Positions 1 to 12,094 of a stretch of DNA of 64,000 bases are shown here, piece by piece. Numbering within the stretch: position 1 is the first letter of the stretch; every line of letters begins with the position of its first letter. The stretch comes from Flabesymbios commensalis (taxonomy: Eukaryota; Annelida; Polychaeta; Terebellida; Flabelligeridae): contig OZ024902.1 of assembly GCA_964017125.1 (NCBI GenBank), forward strand, positions 102,020,682-102,084,681, in the 5' to 3' direction. The notes below the pieces were generated by a model. The model was not told the DNA's origin, searched no databases, and saw only the letters and a list, made by a program, of their open reading frames with translations. The translations under genes and the position numbers were made by a program.

Positions 1-360
1 TTAATATTTCGCATTTGTTTTGCCTTTTTTGTATCTGTTCTCAATATTTTATATAGTTTTTTGACATTGATGTCTATTTTTTGAATTTTAAAACAATTTA
101 ATTTAGGATATACAAAAAATAACCAAAAATTGTAAATCTATCACCGAAACTTAAAAAGTTATAGTGAGAATACTGATTTCATGGAGTTTTGGCGGCCATC
201 TTGGATTTTTTTTTAAAATGCGACTGGGTAAAATTTTACACACCCTCAAGAAATTAAAACCCCTGACCCATATGAACCAAAACCAATGATAAAAAATACT
301 TTATACCACCTTTCCACCCTTTGTGAAATTTCCTCCTGACTAAAGATAGTTTTCGCTGAC
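1..360. repeat. edge of a GGCGGCCATCTTGG repeat
   Basis: This is AT-rich DNA with no coding frame. At about 190-210 it carries TTTTGGCGGCCATCTTGGATTT in spirit: the same GGCGGCCAT core that fills the inverted arms of the elements at 15.2-19.4 kb and 54.5-58.7 kb. It may be the end of a third such element that continues beyond the window. Only the core word supports this, so it is tentative. Confidence 0.3.
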
Positions 361-428
361 GCTATTACCTTAGTACCACTATCACTCTCTACACTATGAA
401 TAGTTCCTCTAAAGATGTATTGTTTATA

Positions 429-592
429 AAAATACTACCACTATCGCTATCACTATCGCTATCACTATCGATATCACTATCACTATATAGCGTTATCACT
501 ATCGCTATCACTATATTGCTATCGATATCACTATCACAATGTATTGCTATCACTATCGCTGTCACTACCTCTATCGCTATCACAATATTGTC
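429..592. repeat. CTATCACTATCG minisatellite
   Basis: Tandem hexamer/dodecamer array of CTATCACTATCG variants (ACTATC, GCTATC, GATATC). It is open in several frames on both strands only because it is periodic; the Ser/Leu/Ile and Asp/Ser/Ile reading frames across it are artefacts. Confidence 0.9.
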
Positions 593-887
593 AGTGTGAA
601 CGGGTCTTTAGAGCAACAATGAAACAGTTTGTATAATATAATGCAAATTGTTGCACTTACAAATTTAAGCAGTTGTGGTTCAACAAGGTTTTTTTAATAT
701 TTTTAGTGTAGAGGAATAATATAGAGCCTAATAAATATAAATAAAAATCCACATATTCTCAACAATTACATATCTAAATTAAATCCACAGATCAAACAAA
801 ACAGAAAACATTATAAATCAAATTGCGCCTAAATATCATCAAAATGCATTGTGCTTACTTGTTAATTATTAATATTGCAAAGAGCAA

Positions 888-1070
888 AATTTGTGGCTGG
901 AAGATGGCGTGCTCAGACTCAAATTACCAAGGTTTGACTTTCGAATCCTGAGGCATTGTCATCTGGTTAATCTCACCATCCTCATCAGGTTCACTTAACT
1001 CAGTTTAACCTGTATATGCCTTCATTCATTCATTCATTCATTCATTCATTCATTCATTCATTCATTCATA
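888..1070 (+). repeat. tRNA-derived SINE with (TTCA)n tail
   Basis: A pol III A-box-like stretch (TGGCTGGAAGATGGCGTGC, about 893) is followed by a degraded B-box (CTTTCGAATCC, about 938-948). Then comes a short body containing ATCTCACCATCCTC and a clean (TTCA)n tail from 1018 to 1070. The same body word (GTCATCTCACCATCCTC) occurs on the minus strand in the SINE near 63.1 kb, so the two belong to one family. It is a retroposed copy, not a tRNA gene, because the cloverleaf does not fold. Confidence 0.65.
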
Positions 1071-1256
1071 GAAAAAGGGTGTATTTGTCAGTTTCCATAA
1101 TGGCTGACATATACATATCCGATACGTTAGCAGAAATATATTCACATTTCGCACACGTGATATGTGGCTGCTGCAATGCGCTACGTAACTTATAGTGAAT
1201 TCTGTGATCTTTTTAAGCGCCACCAGGACTATAATTTAATTATTTCTATTAACATG

Positions 1257-1500
1257 TTAACCCTTTGCCCGCTGAGTTATCGTATTTAAATTGTCACCCC
1301 CTTAAAGTTGTCTCGCTACCGCGACCCACAAATTCAAATGGGTGAAAATCACTCTTATTTGTTTATTTTGTTACCAACACTTTGCAAATCTTGATGTTTA
1401 AACACGTTTTATTTCATTCCCAATAACTGTGATTTAACTTCCTAATAAAACAGAATAAAAGCGACTATATAATAGTGGTGCTTGGGGATTAAAGGGTTAA
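1257..1500. mobile_element. piggyBac-like MITE, TTAACCCTTT ends
   Basis: 244 bp bounded by TTAACCCTTTGCC on the left and TTAAAGGGTTAA on the right. TTAA at both ends fits the TTAA target duplication of piggyBac elements, and the CCCTTT start fits their terminal repeats. The middle holds an imperfect hairpin (TTAAAGTTGTCTCGCTACCGCG...CACAAATTCAAAT). It is non-coding. Diverged copies lie elsewhere in this window, for example at 37.86, 38.2 and 59.2 kb. Confidence 0.7.
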
Positions 1501-1554
1501 ATAACACGCCTGGAAAGTGGAATATGTCTGTGATCAGCAAGCTTTAAACAGAAT

Positions 1555-1686
1555 TGGTCCCAGATTTAACAATTCTAAATGACTGTACATAATTTTCACT
1601 GACTTGAAGTTGTGGATCGCGTGAGCGAGACACAACTTCAAGTCAGTGAACATTTCAATGAGATCACTCAGCGGTGAAAGGGTTGA
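1555..1686. mobile_element. partial piggyBac-like MITE with ACTTGAAGTTGTG hairpin
   Basis: A near-perfect hairpin (ACTTGAAGTTGTGGATCGCG / GCGAGACACAACTTCAAGT) at about 1602-1650 is followed by AGCGGTGAAAGGGTTGA, a decayed right end of the TTAACCCTTT family. The left end is not clear. It lies about 55 bp from the preceding copy. Confidence 0.6.
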
Positions 1687-1689
1687 TTT

Positions 1690-2680
1690 ATTTGACCTCT
1701 CCCATTTTAAATGTGAAATATTTTTTTATCATGTGACAGATTTTAGGCGCTAGGCTAAAATTCTTGTGGCTCTATGATCAGCACTAGACGTTTAATAATT
1801 ACTTACATTGCAAGTATGTATAGGCCATATGCCTACTCTGAATTAGGCACACATAGAGAAGTGTTTGCGTTATATTTACACGTGAACATGAACACATAAT
1901 ATATAAAGTAAAACCAGATTATGTACATATGTATAGGCCTACACTATATTAATCGTATACGCACAATCCCGACTGGAATACATGGATATATGACATAATG
2001 CACATATTGACCAGATTAAATATAGATTGATCGTGTCACCTTTTCATATTCCGCTGAACTACATCGTGTTTGTCTGAAGCTAACATTTTAGCTGAAAGGA
2101 TCAATATTTTTTTGTTGAACACACCATAGATGATATCAATGATAACTTGTTATATTAATATTTTCGTTGTGTAAAGTTGTATTGTTTGTCACTCTATATT
2201 CTATATTGGCAAAGATTGACACGCTATGTTGCACAACTTTAAAAAACAGTGTGTTTTCTTGAGCAAGGAACGCTCTGTACTTGATTGTATAAAGTTATTC
2301 TTTGTATAGGTTCTGTATGTATACCATACATAGCATACTTTGCCAAAAAAGTGTAGGCTTTTTACAGAAGGCAACTACATTTAAAAAAATTAATAAACAT
2401 TATTAGAAGGATAGTGCCAAATAAGAGAGACGCTGTGCTTCACACCAGACTACAGTAATATACTTTTATTTCGCGTGGAATTAATTTTCGCGCTATAGGA
2501 CCGCATGCGAGAGATGGCTCATCACATCAGTATTTCATGTATTTTGGGATTGGTTTTTAAATGTGTGACAATAGACAATAGTTTATTAAATTCGGGCTAT
2601 ACATGGCTTGTAGTATGCAATAGTACATAACAATAGTCAACGCTGAGTAACGGTCATGCCCGTCAAACACGAAACATCAA
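1690..2680. other. no gene seen
   Basis: AT-rich intergenic DNA. I see no coding frame, RNA gene or well-defined repeat apart from scattered TAGGCCTAC words. Confidence 0.5.
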
Positions 2681-2727
2681 ACCAGGGTTGGTCCACCGTC
2701 TGCGACGCTGGCTCAATATTGAACCGA

Positions 2728-2826
2728 CCCTCAACGTTTTTTTATTTTTTTTTTTTTTTTTGGGGGGGGGATTGAAAGCTTGAATGTTTTATTGTAATAA
2801 TATTTTTGTGGGGGGGGGGGGGGGGT
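2728..2826. repeat. poly-T and poly-G runs
   Basis: A long T run, then a G run, then a second G run of more than 15 (about 2811-2825). These are simple-sequence tracts. The lengths are likely to be unreliable in the assembly. Confidence 0.8.
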
Positions 2827-2984
2827 GTCATCCATGATAATAGCGTTATGGTGTAAATTTCATGTGAGGAGTTTTTATTTCCATGAAAGCAGGAAATTAT
2901 TGAGATTTCTAATATTAGCAGCCCACTTATGAAGCTTAGTTTATAGTATGACTGGAAACATCTATAATATGCAAATTACTGTGC

Positions 2985-4088
2985 AACAGAATCAGGGGAT
3001 GTTGTCGTGCATGGAGCCGTATTCTCCAATGGAGGTCAGAGCTTATCTTAAACCGCTAACAGAATCAGGGGATGTTGTCGTGCATGGAGCCGTATTCTCC
3101 AATGGAGGTCAGAGCTTATCTTAAACCGCTAACAGAATCAGGGGATGTTGTCGTGCATGGAGCCGTATTCTCCAATGGAGGTCGGAGCTTATCTTAAACC
3201 GCTAACAGAATCAGGGGATGTTGTCGTGCATGGAGCCGTATTCTCCAATGGAGGTCAGAGCTTATCTTAAACCGCTAACAGAATCAGGGGATGTTGTCGT
3301 GCATGGAGCCGTATTCTCCAATGGAGGTCAGAGCTTATCTTAAACCTCTAACAGAATCAGGGGATGTTGTCGTGCATGGAGCCGTATTCTCCAATGGAGG
3401 TCAGAGCTTATCTTAAACCGCTAACAGAATCAGGGGATGTTGTCGTGCATGGAGCCGTATTCTCCAATGGAGGTCAGAGCTTATCTTAAACCGCTAACAG
3501 AATCAGGAGATGTTGTCGTGCATGGAGCCGTATTCTCCAATGGAGGTCAGAGCTTATCTTAAACCGCTAACAGAATCAGGGGATGTTGTCGTGCATGGAG
3601 CCGTATTCTCCAATGGAGGTCAGAGCTTATCTTAAACCGCTAACAGAATCAGAGGATGTTGTCGTGCATGGAGCCGTATTCTCCAATGGAGGTCAGAGCT
3701 TATCTTAAAACCGCTATCAGAATCAGGGGATGTTGTCGTGCATGGAGCCTTATTCTCCAATGGAGGTCAGAGCTTATCTTAAACCACTAACAGAATCAGG
3801 GGATGTTGTCGTGCATGGAGCCGTATTCTCCAATGGAGGTCAGAGCTTATCTTAAACCGCTAACAGAATCAGGGGATGTTGTCGTGCATGGAGCCGTATT
3901 CTCCAATGGAGGTCAGAGCTTATCTTAAACCACTAACAGAATCAGGGGATGTTGTCGTGCATGGAGCCGTATTCTCCAATGGAGGTCAGATCTTATCTTA
4001 AACCGCTATCAGAATCAGGGGATGCTGTCGTGCATGGAGCCGTATTCTCCAATGGAGGTCAGAGCTTATCTTAAACCGCTAACAGAAT
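2985..4088 (+). repeat. 73-bp satellite array, 15 copies
   Basis: Fifteen copies of a 73-bp unit, recognised by the recurring GGGGATGTTGTCGTGCATGG and CCGTATTCTCCAATGGAGG words. Successive copies start exactly 73 bp apart (3001, 3074, 3147 and so on), with one 1-bp addition near 3708. The copies differ by single bases only, so the array is young or has been homogenised. The array runs directly into ATAGGGCGTGTTA at 4087-4099. The same unit recurs at 28.3-28.7 kb. A translated frame in one copy (28177-28410) crosses the repeat but shows nothing protein-like. Confidence 0.97.
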
Positions 4089-4099
4089 AGGGCGTGTTA
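4087..4099 (-). repeat. right terminal repeat of the satellite-bearing element
   Basis: ATAGGGCGTGTTA is the exact reverse complement of TAACACGCCCTAT at 28293-28305. Each sits at the outer edge of a 73-bp array, this one on the right and the other on the left. This suggests they are the two ends of one TIR element family with the satellite inside. Confidence 0.6.
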
Positions 4100-6520
4100 A
4101 AGTTGAATTCATTATTCACCGTACCGGTCGAAATTTTGCCTTTTTTCGGAAAATAGCCATTGTATGTAAAAAATTGACATATATTCACTTACTGTGAGTA
4201 TTTCGGCGTTTAAATAATAACAATAGCATAGTGATACATCAAATGACCAGCTGTGATGTTACATTCATTTCGAAAAGACTTAGTTTTGATTTTTTTACTC
4301 AACTGTCATCGTTTTGTTTTGAATTTATGTCACAATGGGGGAAGCATTAATCCAGCTACAGTGCTGTAGACATAAAGCAAGTCTAAAAAATAGCTTTTCT
4401 TTCCTAAATTCTTATCATAATTTTTTTTATAAATTCATGTCTGGTATATGATATAAGTTAGACTATTTGTCATGTAATGCAATTCAAGGCTAAAAACGGA
4501 TTTTAATTTTATCCAGTTTAATGGGTTTATATCAGTTCTAAATTCTAGAGGTATGCCGGCGTGATAAAAAAAAAAGACATTTCAGAGGGAAGCACTGGAC
4601 GGGGAAGCACTAATACTTTCCATTTTTGCTTATCGTTTTGTCAATTTGTTTAATTTGTATTTATTTCATGAACAAATATCTAGGCATAAGCCTGACTGTA
4701 ACATATCCAGGCCTAAGGTGGGTTTATTGGCAACAGCAGACAGAAGACAAGATGTGACCTACAAGGTGTGTGTAGGCTATAGGCCTACATGTGAAACTTG
4801 TGATCGTCAATGATTGCAATTCATGGATCTATGTCATTGTTGGCAATTAGGCCAATAAACTGAGTTGCGATCCTACTCACGCTATCACTGTCCGAGTTTT
4901 GATCGTCACCTGTCATCCATTGAGTCGTCAAACGTGACGCTTCACAGGTTCGATCAGCCATAAAAAAACAAATAGGAGGTGGTTAAGATGATGCGCGACT
5001 CTTGTCACTCAAAGTAGTAGGCCCTATTCTTCACCCTGTGTCACTGGCTCCGATCAGTTGTTATCAGCAATAACAATTAATGGGATTAATAATAATAATA
5101 ATAAATTTTATTCAGCCTTCCAAAGAAGAGGATTAGTTAGTTGACCGTAATAATAGGCTAGGCCTACTGCCTATCAATAACGTTTTCGGTCAGCGTTGTG
5201 AGCGACGACCATTGAGTGGCAGTCGGTGTCACGTGTTTACTGAGAGTGCGCGCGAATGTTCACACTACATATCTAAGCGTCCGCAGCTCGTTTTCTGCCA
5301 TTCTTCATTTAAACCTTGTTGGCATGATGTTGAGGATCATGGGATGCCATGCTTAATATGCGTGTGAAACTAATTCAGATATAGGCCTACTATACACAGC
5401 CCACAAAGTGACAGTGTGGGCCGTGATATTGGCGGCACCACAGGTTTACCGGCACTAGACGCTGAATGCAGGCCTAGGCTATTTAATATCGTGGCTGATA
5501 TAAATAATCTTTAACTCTGATATTTTTTTGGCTTGGAAAGATATTACAGTGGGACCCGAAATACAAAAAGACTGAATGATAAGTGGTAGTTCATTTGTCA
5601 GGCGACCTGTGATTTGAGACTAATCGCCTGTCGATGTCATGATTGAAGATCGCTATGTAACGTTAGCAATGATAAATCTGTTGTGGACTGCTATATCTAT
5701 CCTCTAATGTGTGTTTCGTTTCATCCATTCAGTAACGAACGAGACAAAGTAAGCCTAGTTTTGTTTTCATGGGACACTTAAATCTGATTTGGTTTAGAAA
5801 AAAGGAACAACAAAGTGTCTAATTGTGGTTCTGAAACGTCAAAAATTCACCACATGTGGCTAAAAATTCAATTTTAGTACAAGGCATTGTAAGATTTCTG
5901 TTTTTATATATCGATTTTCAAGAAGAAATGTTTCTCAAAGAAATGTGCACGTCAGAATCACAAGTATTTCAATAGTTTGACCATTTTGGCATGTAACACA
6001 ATTCTGAGAATAAACCAGAATTAAGTTTATGATAGGTTTATAGAGGGGCGTCATAATTAGATATATACTACAATGTCAAACGTTCTAACTTTTCAGCTAT
6101 ACAATATTTTTAATGACATTTTCAGGACAGGTGCCAAATGACTAGACGGCACTGCGTTTCCAAACAGAGAGCTGAATGTTGTTTGCAGCTGCAAAAACAT
6201 TAAACACAATGGCGACTGTTTATACTGATCATACTTGTTCGATTCGAATTTTGAATTGTTTATATTTTCTTAACATGACCCTATTTTTTAAACGCGTCAC
6301 AAATTGATTGTAGACCACTAAACAATCCGATTCCTGCGGCCAAACATCGAAAAAATGCATCTGTTTTTTTTCAACAGGCAGCTGGTCAGCCTGTGACCGG
6401 CGACCTCGTCAGCTACCAAATGACAGTAGGCCTACTTGCATGAAAATCGCTTTAGAATTGACTGAGCAGGCCTAATCAACGAAAGTTAACTTTCATTTTG
6501 GACAATCCTCCACCGTTGGA
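4100..6520. other. intergenic DNA, no gene seen
   Basis: AT-rich with scattered TAGGCCTA words and an (AAT)n tract at about 5087-5107 leading into ATTTTATTCAGCC. No frame is protein-like. Stretches at about 5950-6150 and 6400-6500 resemble parts of 7210-7330 and 7540-7710 (GACATTTTCAGGA...CCAAATGACTAG; GAAAGTTAACTTTCATTTTGGAC), so old repeats are present. Confidence 0.5.
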
Positions 6521-6697
6521 CAGACTATAGTGGTATATAACCTAGTATAAGCAAAGAACTATATCAATGGAATGCTAGCTTTGACCGTTTCCGTACGATT
6601 TCTGTACATCGATCTCCCGTCCAAGCAGACAGCGCCAGTGGGTGATTGGCTACTTCCGGTTTCACTGCTTACACTGACAATACGTTGTATTTTCATC
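6520..6697 (+). promoter_or_regulatory. CCAAT/ETS-type promoter
   Basis: Just upstream of an ATG at 6698 lie an inverted CCAAT box (GTGATTGGCT, about 6641) and an ETS-like site (TACTTCCGGTTT, about 6651), a typical housekeeping pair in animals. A related sequence lies inverted at about 11545-11680 (AAACCGGAAATAACCAAT and TTAGCATTCCA words). The start of transcription is not known. Confidence 0.4.
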
Positions 6698-8752
6698 ATG
6701 GATGCTGCATGTTTTAACCCTGAAATTCATCTTTCTGATATATTTGAGGTATGTAATTTGATGTATAATATTATTTTATTTACCATATTATAATTTTAAT
6801 CAATTATGGTTCCAATATTAGCAATATTGCCTCGAATTAGCCATGTTTGTACACACTCCCGTACATCGCCGCCCACGACGCCGTCGACGGTCAGTCAGTC
6901 ATGTCAGTAGGCCGGTCACGGCTACAGGCACAGCCTTAACTCAAACCGTGTCCGCCTCGCTGGGACCGGGGGTCTTACCTACATAACCTAGCCTCCTACC
7001 TATGCCTATTAAAATCCTGGATCCGCCCCTGCACTGTAGTTGAATATCAAACTCACCGGCTGACGTAGCGCAGAGCCAGCGCCGCAATATTGTGAGTTGA
7101 CAGCTTCACAGCTTTGACAGCTACTGCACTGTGTTTGTAACTGTGTAGTCTAGAAGTCTGTCCGACGGTGACAGTGGAGCCTGTGAAGGATAGGGCATAG
7201 CCATGCGGCATAGGCCTAGTCCAAAATGAAAGTTAGCTTTTCGGACTGCAGTCAGTCAATTCTCAAGCAATTTTCATGAATTTTTGTAAACCCTATTTTC
7301 TAGTCATTTGGCATTTATCTTAAAAATTTTCGATTTTTTTTTTTATTTAGATGCAAATTCAAAAAAAATGTGAGAGGGCCCCCAGATGCCGCGAAAATCC
7401 CCCTTCCTTTAAACACTGGATGCGCGCCTGAATTCCCATGCCTTCTGCGGGCATCCCCGCAACGCTGTGATTTTTTTTTATACATGGTCTTGGGATGCAT
7501 TCCGAGAGCAGGATTTATTTATTATTATAGGCCCCCTATAGTATATTCAAATAAACAAGTCAGAATCAGAATGTCAAATGGTCTAATTTTTTTAATGCTG
7601 AATGGAATTTTGCTAAATTTTCAGGATTGTTGCCAAAAGACTAGATAGACTAATAATGATTACAAAATTGTGTGACAATTGCTTGAGAATTGACTGACTG
7701 ATATTTATTTCACTGAATTTATCATTTATTTTTTTGTCTACAAAGTTGGATCTCAAACTAGGCTTTAACCGATTAGTATTGATGCAGGGGTAAAGAAGGC
7801 TTTACAAATTTAAGCGTGATAAATTTTAATGATGTGGAGCGAAGCGATCAGGCAAATTTTTTTTGAGAGCCATCAAATATTTATTTAGCGCATGTCCTTC
7901 ACACAATTATTTATTTCATGAAAATTCAGTCTCAAAATATTTATTTTACCCTTTCAGACCTGAATTTACCATTGTCATCTTCATCCACTACAAGCCGCGA
8001 ATTGCTGTCGCAATTCTCGACTTGTAGTGGATGTAGATGACTTGAAGTGGGTGGGAAATTGAAGAAAATTTCTGTGTATTAGTAAACTAGTTTCATGGAA
8101 ATTTCCATTCTAAAACCCCTAGTCGTAGGAGAATTAGGTCTGTTTTCAGGAATGTAAAATGATGCTTTAATGCATCGTGAGGGCTTAAAGGGTTAAAAAT
8201 ACTCTAGACCCCTACCCCCGTAGTGTAGGACCACCAGATATATATAGGCCCTATGCTAAAAGTAAAATATCCAGAGACAAATTTCGCACAAATATTTCGG
8301 ATGCCCAAATTAGTGGAATTTATAGTATAGACCATGGTGTATTATGATTTTTTTTTTATTTGCCATGCACTGTAGGCCTATTTTTAAATAGAAATATATA
8401 ATTATAGCTGTGAATACCCCAAGAATAGGCCTACTTTTAATTCCTCATAGTTCTGGTGATGCTGATGCTAGATGTAAAGATAATCTAGATCCTATTTGAT
8501 TTATCTCCTAAGCAGATGTCAAAATCATATCTGACATATAAAATAACAAAAAATGATAAAAAAAAATATCTGACATCTGGTTTGGACCCAGACAGATTGT
8601 TGACTATACTGTATCTGTATTTTGAACTATCCACATATTTTATGACAACAGTAAGCTTGTTGGATGTCTAAAATTTCCCACTAATGTGTTTTTTTTTGTT
8701 TCAGGAACTACTCAGTTACAACAGTATTACACCACTTGCTCTGGAAGTTTGA
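6698..8752 (+). CDS. possible two-exon micropeptide gene (32 aa)
   Basis: Exon 1 (6698-6748) encodes MDAACFNPEIHLSDIFE and ends at a donor, GAG|GTATGT. A strong acceptor (TTTTTTTTTGTTTCAG|GAA) opens exon 2 at 8705, which continues in phase 0 with ELLSYNSITPLALEV and a stop at 8750-8752. Two AATAAA signals follow at about 8900 and 8910, so a complete short transcript is plausible. The ATG lies behind the CCAAT/ETS promoter. I do not recognise the peptide. It could equally be a non-coding transcript or the remains of a longer gene; an in-frame ATG also exists upstream in the same exon. The 1.96-kb intron carries repeats. Confidence 0.35.
7011..7032. repeat. hAT-type terminus CAGGGGCGGATCC
   Basis: AATCCTGGATCCGCCCCTG is the inverse of CAGGGGCGGATCCAGG. 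The same end occurs at about 20337-20358 and, in the other orientation, at about 25211-25226. Such CAGGGG ends are typical of hAT transposons. No internal part is recognised. Confidence 0.4.
7945..8197. mobile_element. piggyBac-like MITE, CATCCACTAC subfamily
   Basis: About 250 bp between TTTACCCTTTCAGACC and GGGCTTAAAGGGTTAA. An inner hairpin is formed by TTCATCCACTACAAG and CTTGTAGTGGATGTAGATGA, with GCGAATTGCTGTCGCAATTC between. The same arrangement occurs at 36.05-36.29 kb and 48.67-48.91 kb, defining a subfamily distinct from the ACTTGAAGTTGTG hairpin type. Confidence 0.65.
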
Positions 8753-8959
8753 CTGGTCATCTTCCACTACCCTGTGCTGCTGATATTACAGTCTGCTCTT
8801 TACATCATTTTAAAATACAAACATTGATATTCAGTAGAACAAATTAATGTGAAAGCCACAACCATCTGTCTGATCAGTGTCTTTGTACATTGGTTAAAAA
8901 ATAAAATGTAATAAATGTCTGAATGGTTAGAGATATATTAGCAGTGTCTTGTATATATA

Positions 8960-11480
8960 CATGTACATATATCTCTCTAATTACTATGACAAATAAGTCT
9001 GTAATGACTTTTATTTCTATCAATAAAATATCTGTCTGTCTGTCTGTATATTAAACAAGAAAATTATATAGGCCTACATGGCTAGACTCAAATTGTCACT
9101 GCAAAAACCATAATGTATATTATCAGGTTTAATATGAGAGGTTAAAAACTACTGGTACTTGATATTAGAATATATTATGTCTAGGCAAAATTGAAATATA
9201 TCATTTCAACCATTTTGGAAAGCTTTGCAGTTCCATTTTAATATGGCAGTTTATTCCTTGGTTGGTTTTCTAAAATTTTGTGTTTATATATGTTTCACAA
9301 ATTTTGGTAAAACCTTTAGTTTAATAAAATGACTAGCTTCAGAATTTAAAAAACCCCTGTGATTATCTGCTATGTTTTAATAGTTAATTGTCAAGATTAG
9401 TATCAAGTAAATTTTGAAAAAATGGGTATAACCAGGCTAACAAAGAGCATATTAACTAAATAAATTGTCCAGATATACAAATATAGTGGTACATGTAGTG
9501 ACATAGATTTTAAGCTCTCATAATGTTTTAAAAATATTTCATAGAATATTCATGTCCCACATTTTATGATTTATTTTATTATAGGCCTAGATCTACATAA
9601 AAGCTGTTTTTGGCTAATGTATAAATGGTATATATATTCATATACAGTTTATATTTTTTTTAATCTACTTTTTATTTTTATCACACTGACATTTAGTATC
9701 ATATTGAGTCTCTCTGTCAATGAACATAATAAAAGTTTTGTTATTATATTGATTTTGTTTCGTGTATTGTATTTTTATGATAATTATGATTAAAATGTGC
9801 ATAATTTACCTGTATTTCTATCACTTGCCTTGGTACTCACATTTTGTTTTTCAAATTTAGGACACATATGTGGTCGGAAAAAATACAGTTTATATAAAGC
9901 CTGAAACATTCCAACGCGAGCACGTAAATTATGAAAAACACTTTTTTATCATTTCAAACGTGAAGGCGTATTTTCGCCTTCGATTTGGTTTGCTTTGGCA
10001 GTGAAATATATACCGGTAGGCTGTTTGATCCTTTTCTGGATCACTTTCACAATGTTGTTGTTGTTTTTATATATTTTATAATGTAATAAGCTTGTATACC
10101 TGTATACAGTGTCTTTAACTGAAGTGGTCCACTGCCAATTTTTAACACTGCACTTATAAATTGTGAGCATTTCTTTTTCACCTTATAGGCCTAAAATAGC
10201 AGTAGTCTGAATTAAGTTGTTCATTTAAATTTCAAATGAGTTATATTGTGTCCCATGTTATGATAGGCCTACAGTGACCACTTTTGTGAAAATATGTTTC
10301 TTATCAGCCAAAAGCCTGAAAATTGTGTAAAATTATGTGGAATCAGTTTATTTGACATGTATTATAGGCCTAGTAAATTGACATTATTACATCCCTTTAT
10401 AAAACCATTAAATTAACTCAATATATTTGCAACAAAAAATGTCAAATAGGTTCAGGCTTAACTACTGAAATATTCCATACAATAAATTATTATTTTTTCT
10501 TCGCTCTGCATCACCATGGGACTATAGCCCACCACTTAGTTTCAGTCATGGTTGTCAAACAATCTAAGCTTGCCCTGTTATTGATAGTCTATAAATAAAT
10601 TTAAAGTGTAAACAATAAAAGTTAAAATTGAATGAACCTGACAAGGTTTGCATTTCAAGGAGACTATGACCATGATGACCTTAACCCAACATTGATCCAG
10701 CATTTGTCCGGTGACACTGCAGTGGTAGGCCCCCCACATGGTCATGGACCTGTCAGCTTTTTAATGATATTTAGATCTAGACCTTAGGGGCCTTGCAAAC
10801 TTAAAAAAATTCCAGACATCCTAAAATTTGGATAGAGCTCACCCCACCCCCCATCCATTTTTTTTTTAAAACCAATAATCAAAGATTTTATTTTTTGGGG
10901 GTTTTCCAATTTTCTATCTAAAATGGCCCTGGGCCCACCCACCCACTTCCAAATTTGTTTTGGATGTTTGGATTTTTTTTATCTTTGCAATACCCTTAAA
11001 TAGTATTCACAGTTAGTGATTAGGGCTTAGGCTTGTACAACTTCTCGGAAATGTCTACTTAAGACGTCTGTAGGCCTGCTAGGAGAAGATTGACTGACCG
11101 AGAGACACCGACAAGTCACAATCATTGACATTGAGACATGCTCAGAATGCTGGCGTATAAAGTGTGGGCGCCTACAGAAGTGGCTGACAGTGACAGTAGC
11201 CTGAGTAGGGCCTACATGCAGTGACTGTCAGAGACAGTGAGAAAAGTGAGCGAGTGAGAAGCGGCAGTCACCAGGTCACACTCACAGTGGCTGCCCAGCC
11301 GCTCAACACGACAACAGGCTAAAAGCCAGGGGCATGGCCAGGCAGATTGCACGGCACACGCCGTCGCTTGGTGCTAAAATTCAAAGTAAACCTCGGTTGA
11401 CAGCGTGTTAATTTTGTATATTTAGCACGATCATATCATATTACATGTATAATGACTGCCAGTTGTCTCGATAATTTAAA
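8960..11480. other. intergenic DNA, no gene seen
   Basis: Very AT-rich. A short (TCTG)n tract lies at 9029-9048. Around 10680-10720 a scrap of the palindromic CCCAGCAAACAC family may be present (ACCCAACATTGATCCAGCATT). Short frames here have no protein-like composition. Confidence 0.5.
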
Positions 11481-11544
11481 TATAGTGACAAGTTATTAAA
11501 AAATAACCATATACCGTAGGACTTGTTTACTGTCATGACTGATG

Positions 11545-11680
11545 ACAGCTTTAAACCGGAAATAACCAATTACCCGGTTTGTGATCGGCCAATGGACTCA
11601 AGTTCACTTGTGCGAAAGCGATGTTAGCATTCCACTGTTCTAATTCTGTGGTATAAGTAAATATGTTCACTGTTAACAGG
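11545..11680 (-). promoter_or_regulatory. inverted relative of the 6.5-kb promoter
   Basis: TTTAAACCGGAAATAACCAATTACCCGG, followed by a block ending TTAGCATTCCACTG, aligns by eye with the reverse complement of about 6560-6670. It keeps both the ETS-like CCGGAA and the CCAAT element. It may drive divergent transcription or be an old inverted duplicate. I found no ATG exon next to it. Confidence 0.35.
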
Positions 11681-12094
11681 TTAACGGTGCAGTATGAATG
11701 TGCAGACAAATGACTCAGTAATTTATTACAACAACACTATAAAATCAATTTAGAATATATTGTTGCAAGAAATCGTAATCATGCAGCTATGAATATTATG
11801 TTAATAAACATGTTTTTTGCGTTCACAGTAGGTGGCAATCAATCAATATATCCGTTCAAAATAAGAATCGCATGATGAATAATCACCAATATTTTGGCGG
11901 ATGTCTATTGTCGTCATCAGGCTGGTCCGTCCGTCTGTCCGCCACTTTTAGCACTATAACATGTTCCGCGTAAGTTGAAAGCACATTAAACTTTACATAC
12001 AGAGTCTGGTTAATCATGACTAAAGCTTGACTAATTTCACATTTGATCTTTCTGTGACCCCTATGACCTTGACTTTTTACCAATCGACAATTTT

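Noticed and set aside
389-599. Frames rich in Ser/Asp/Ile and Ser/Leu on both strands
   Set aside because: A minisatellite that happens to lack stops in several frames.
2985-4088. 73-bp array as a CRISPR array
   Set aside because: The whole 73-bp unit is repeated with no variable spacers, and the genome is eukaryotic.
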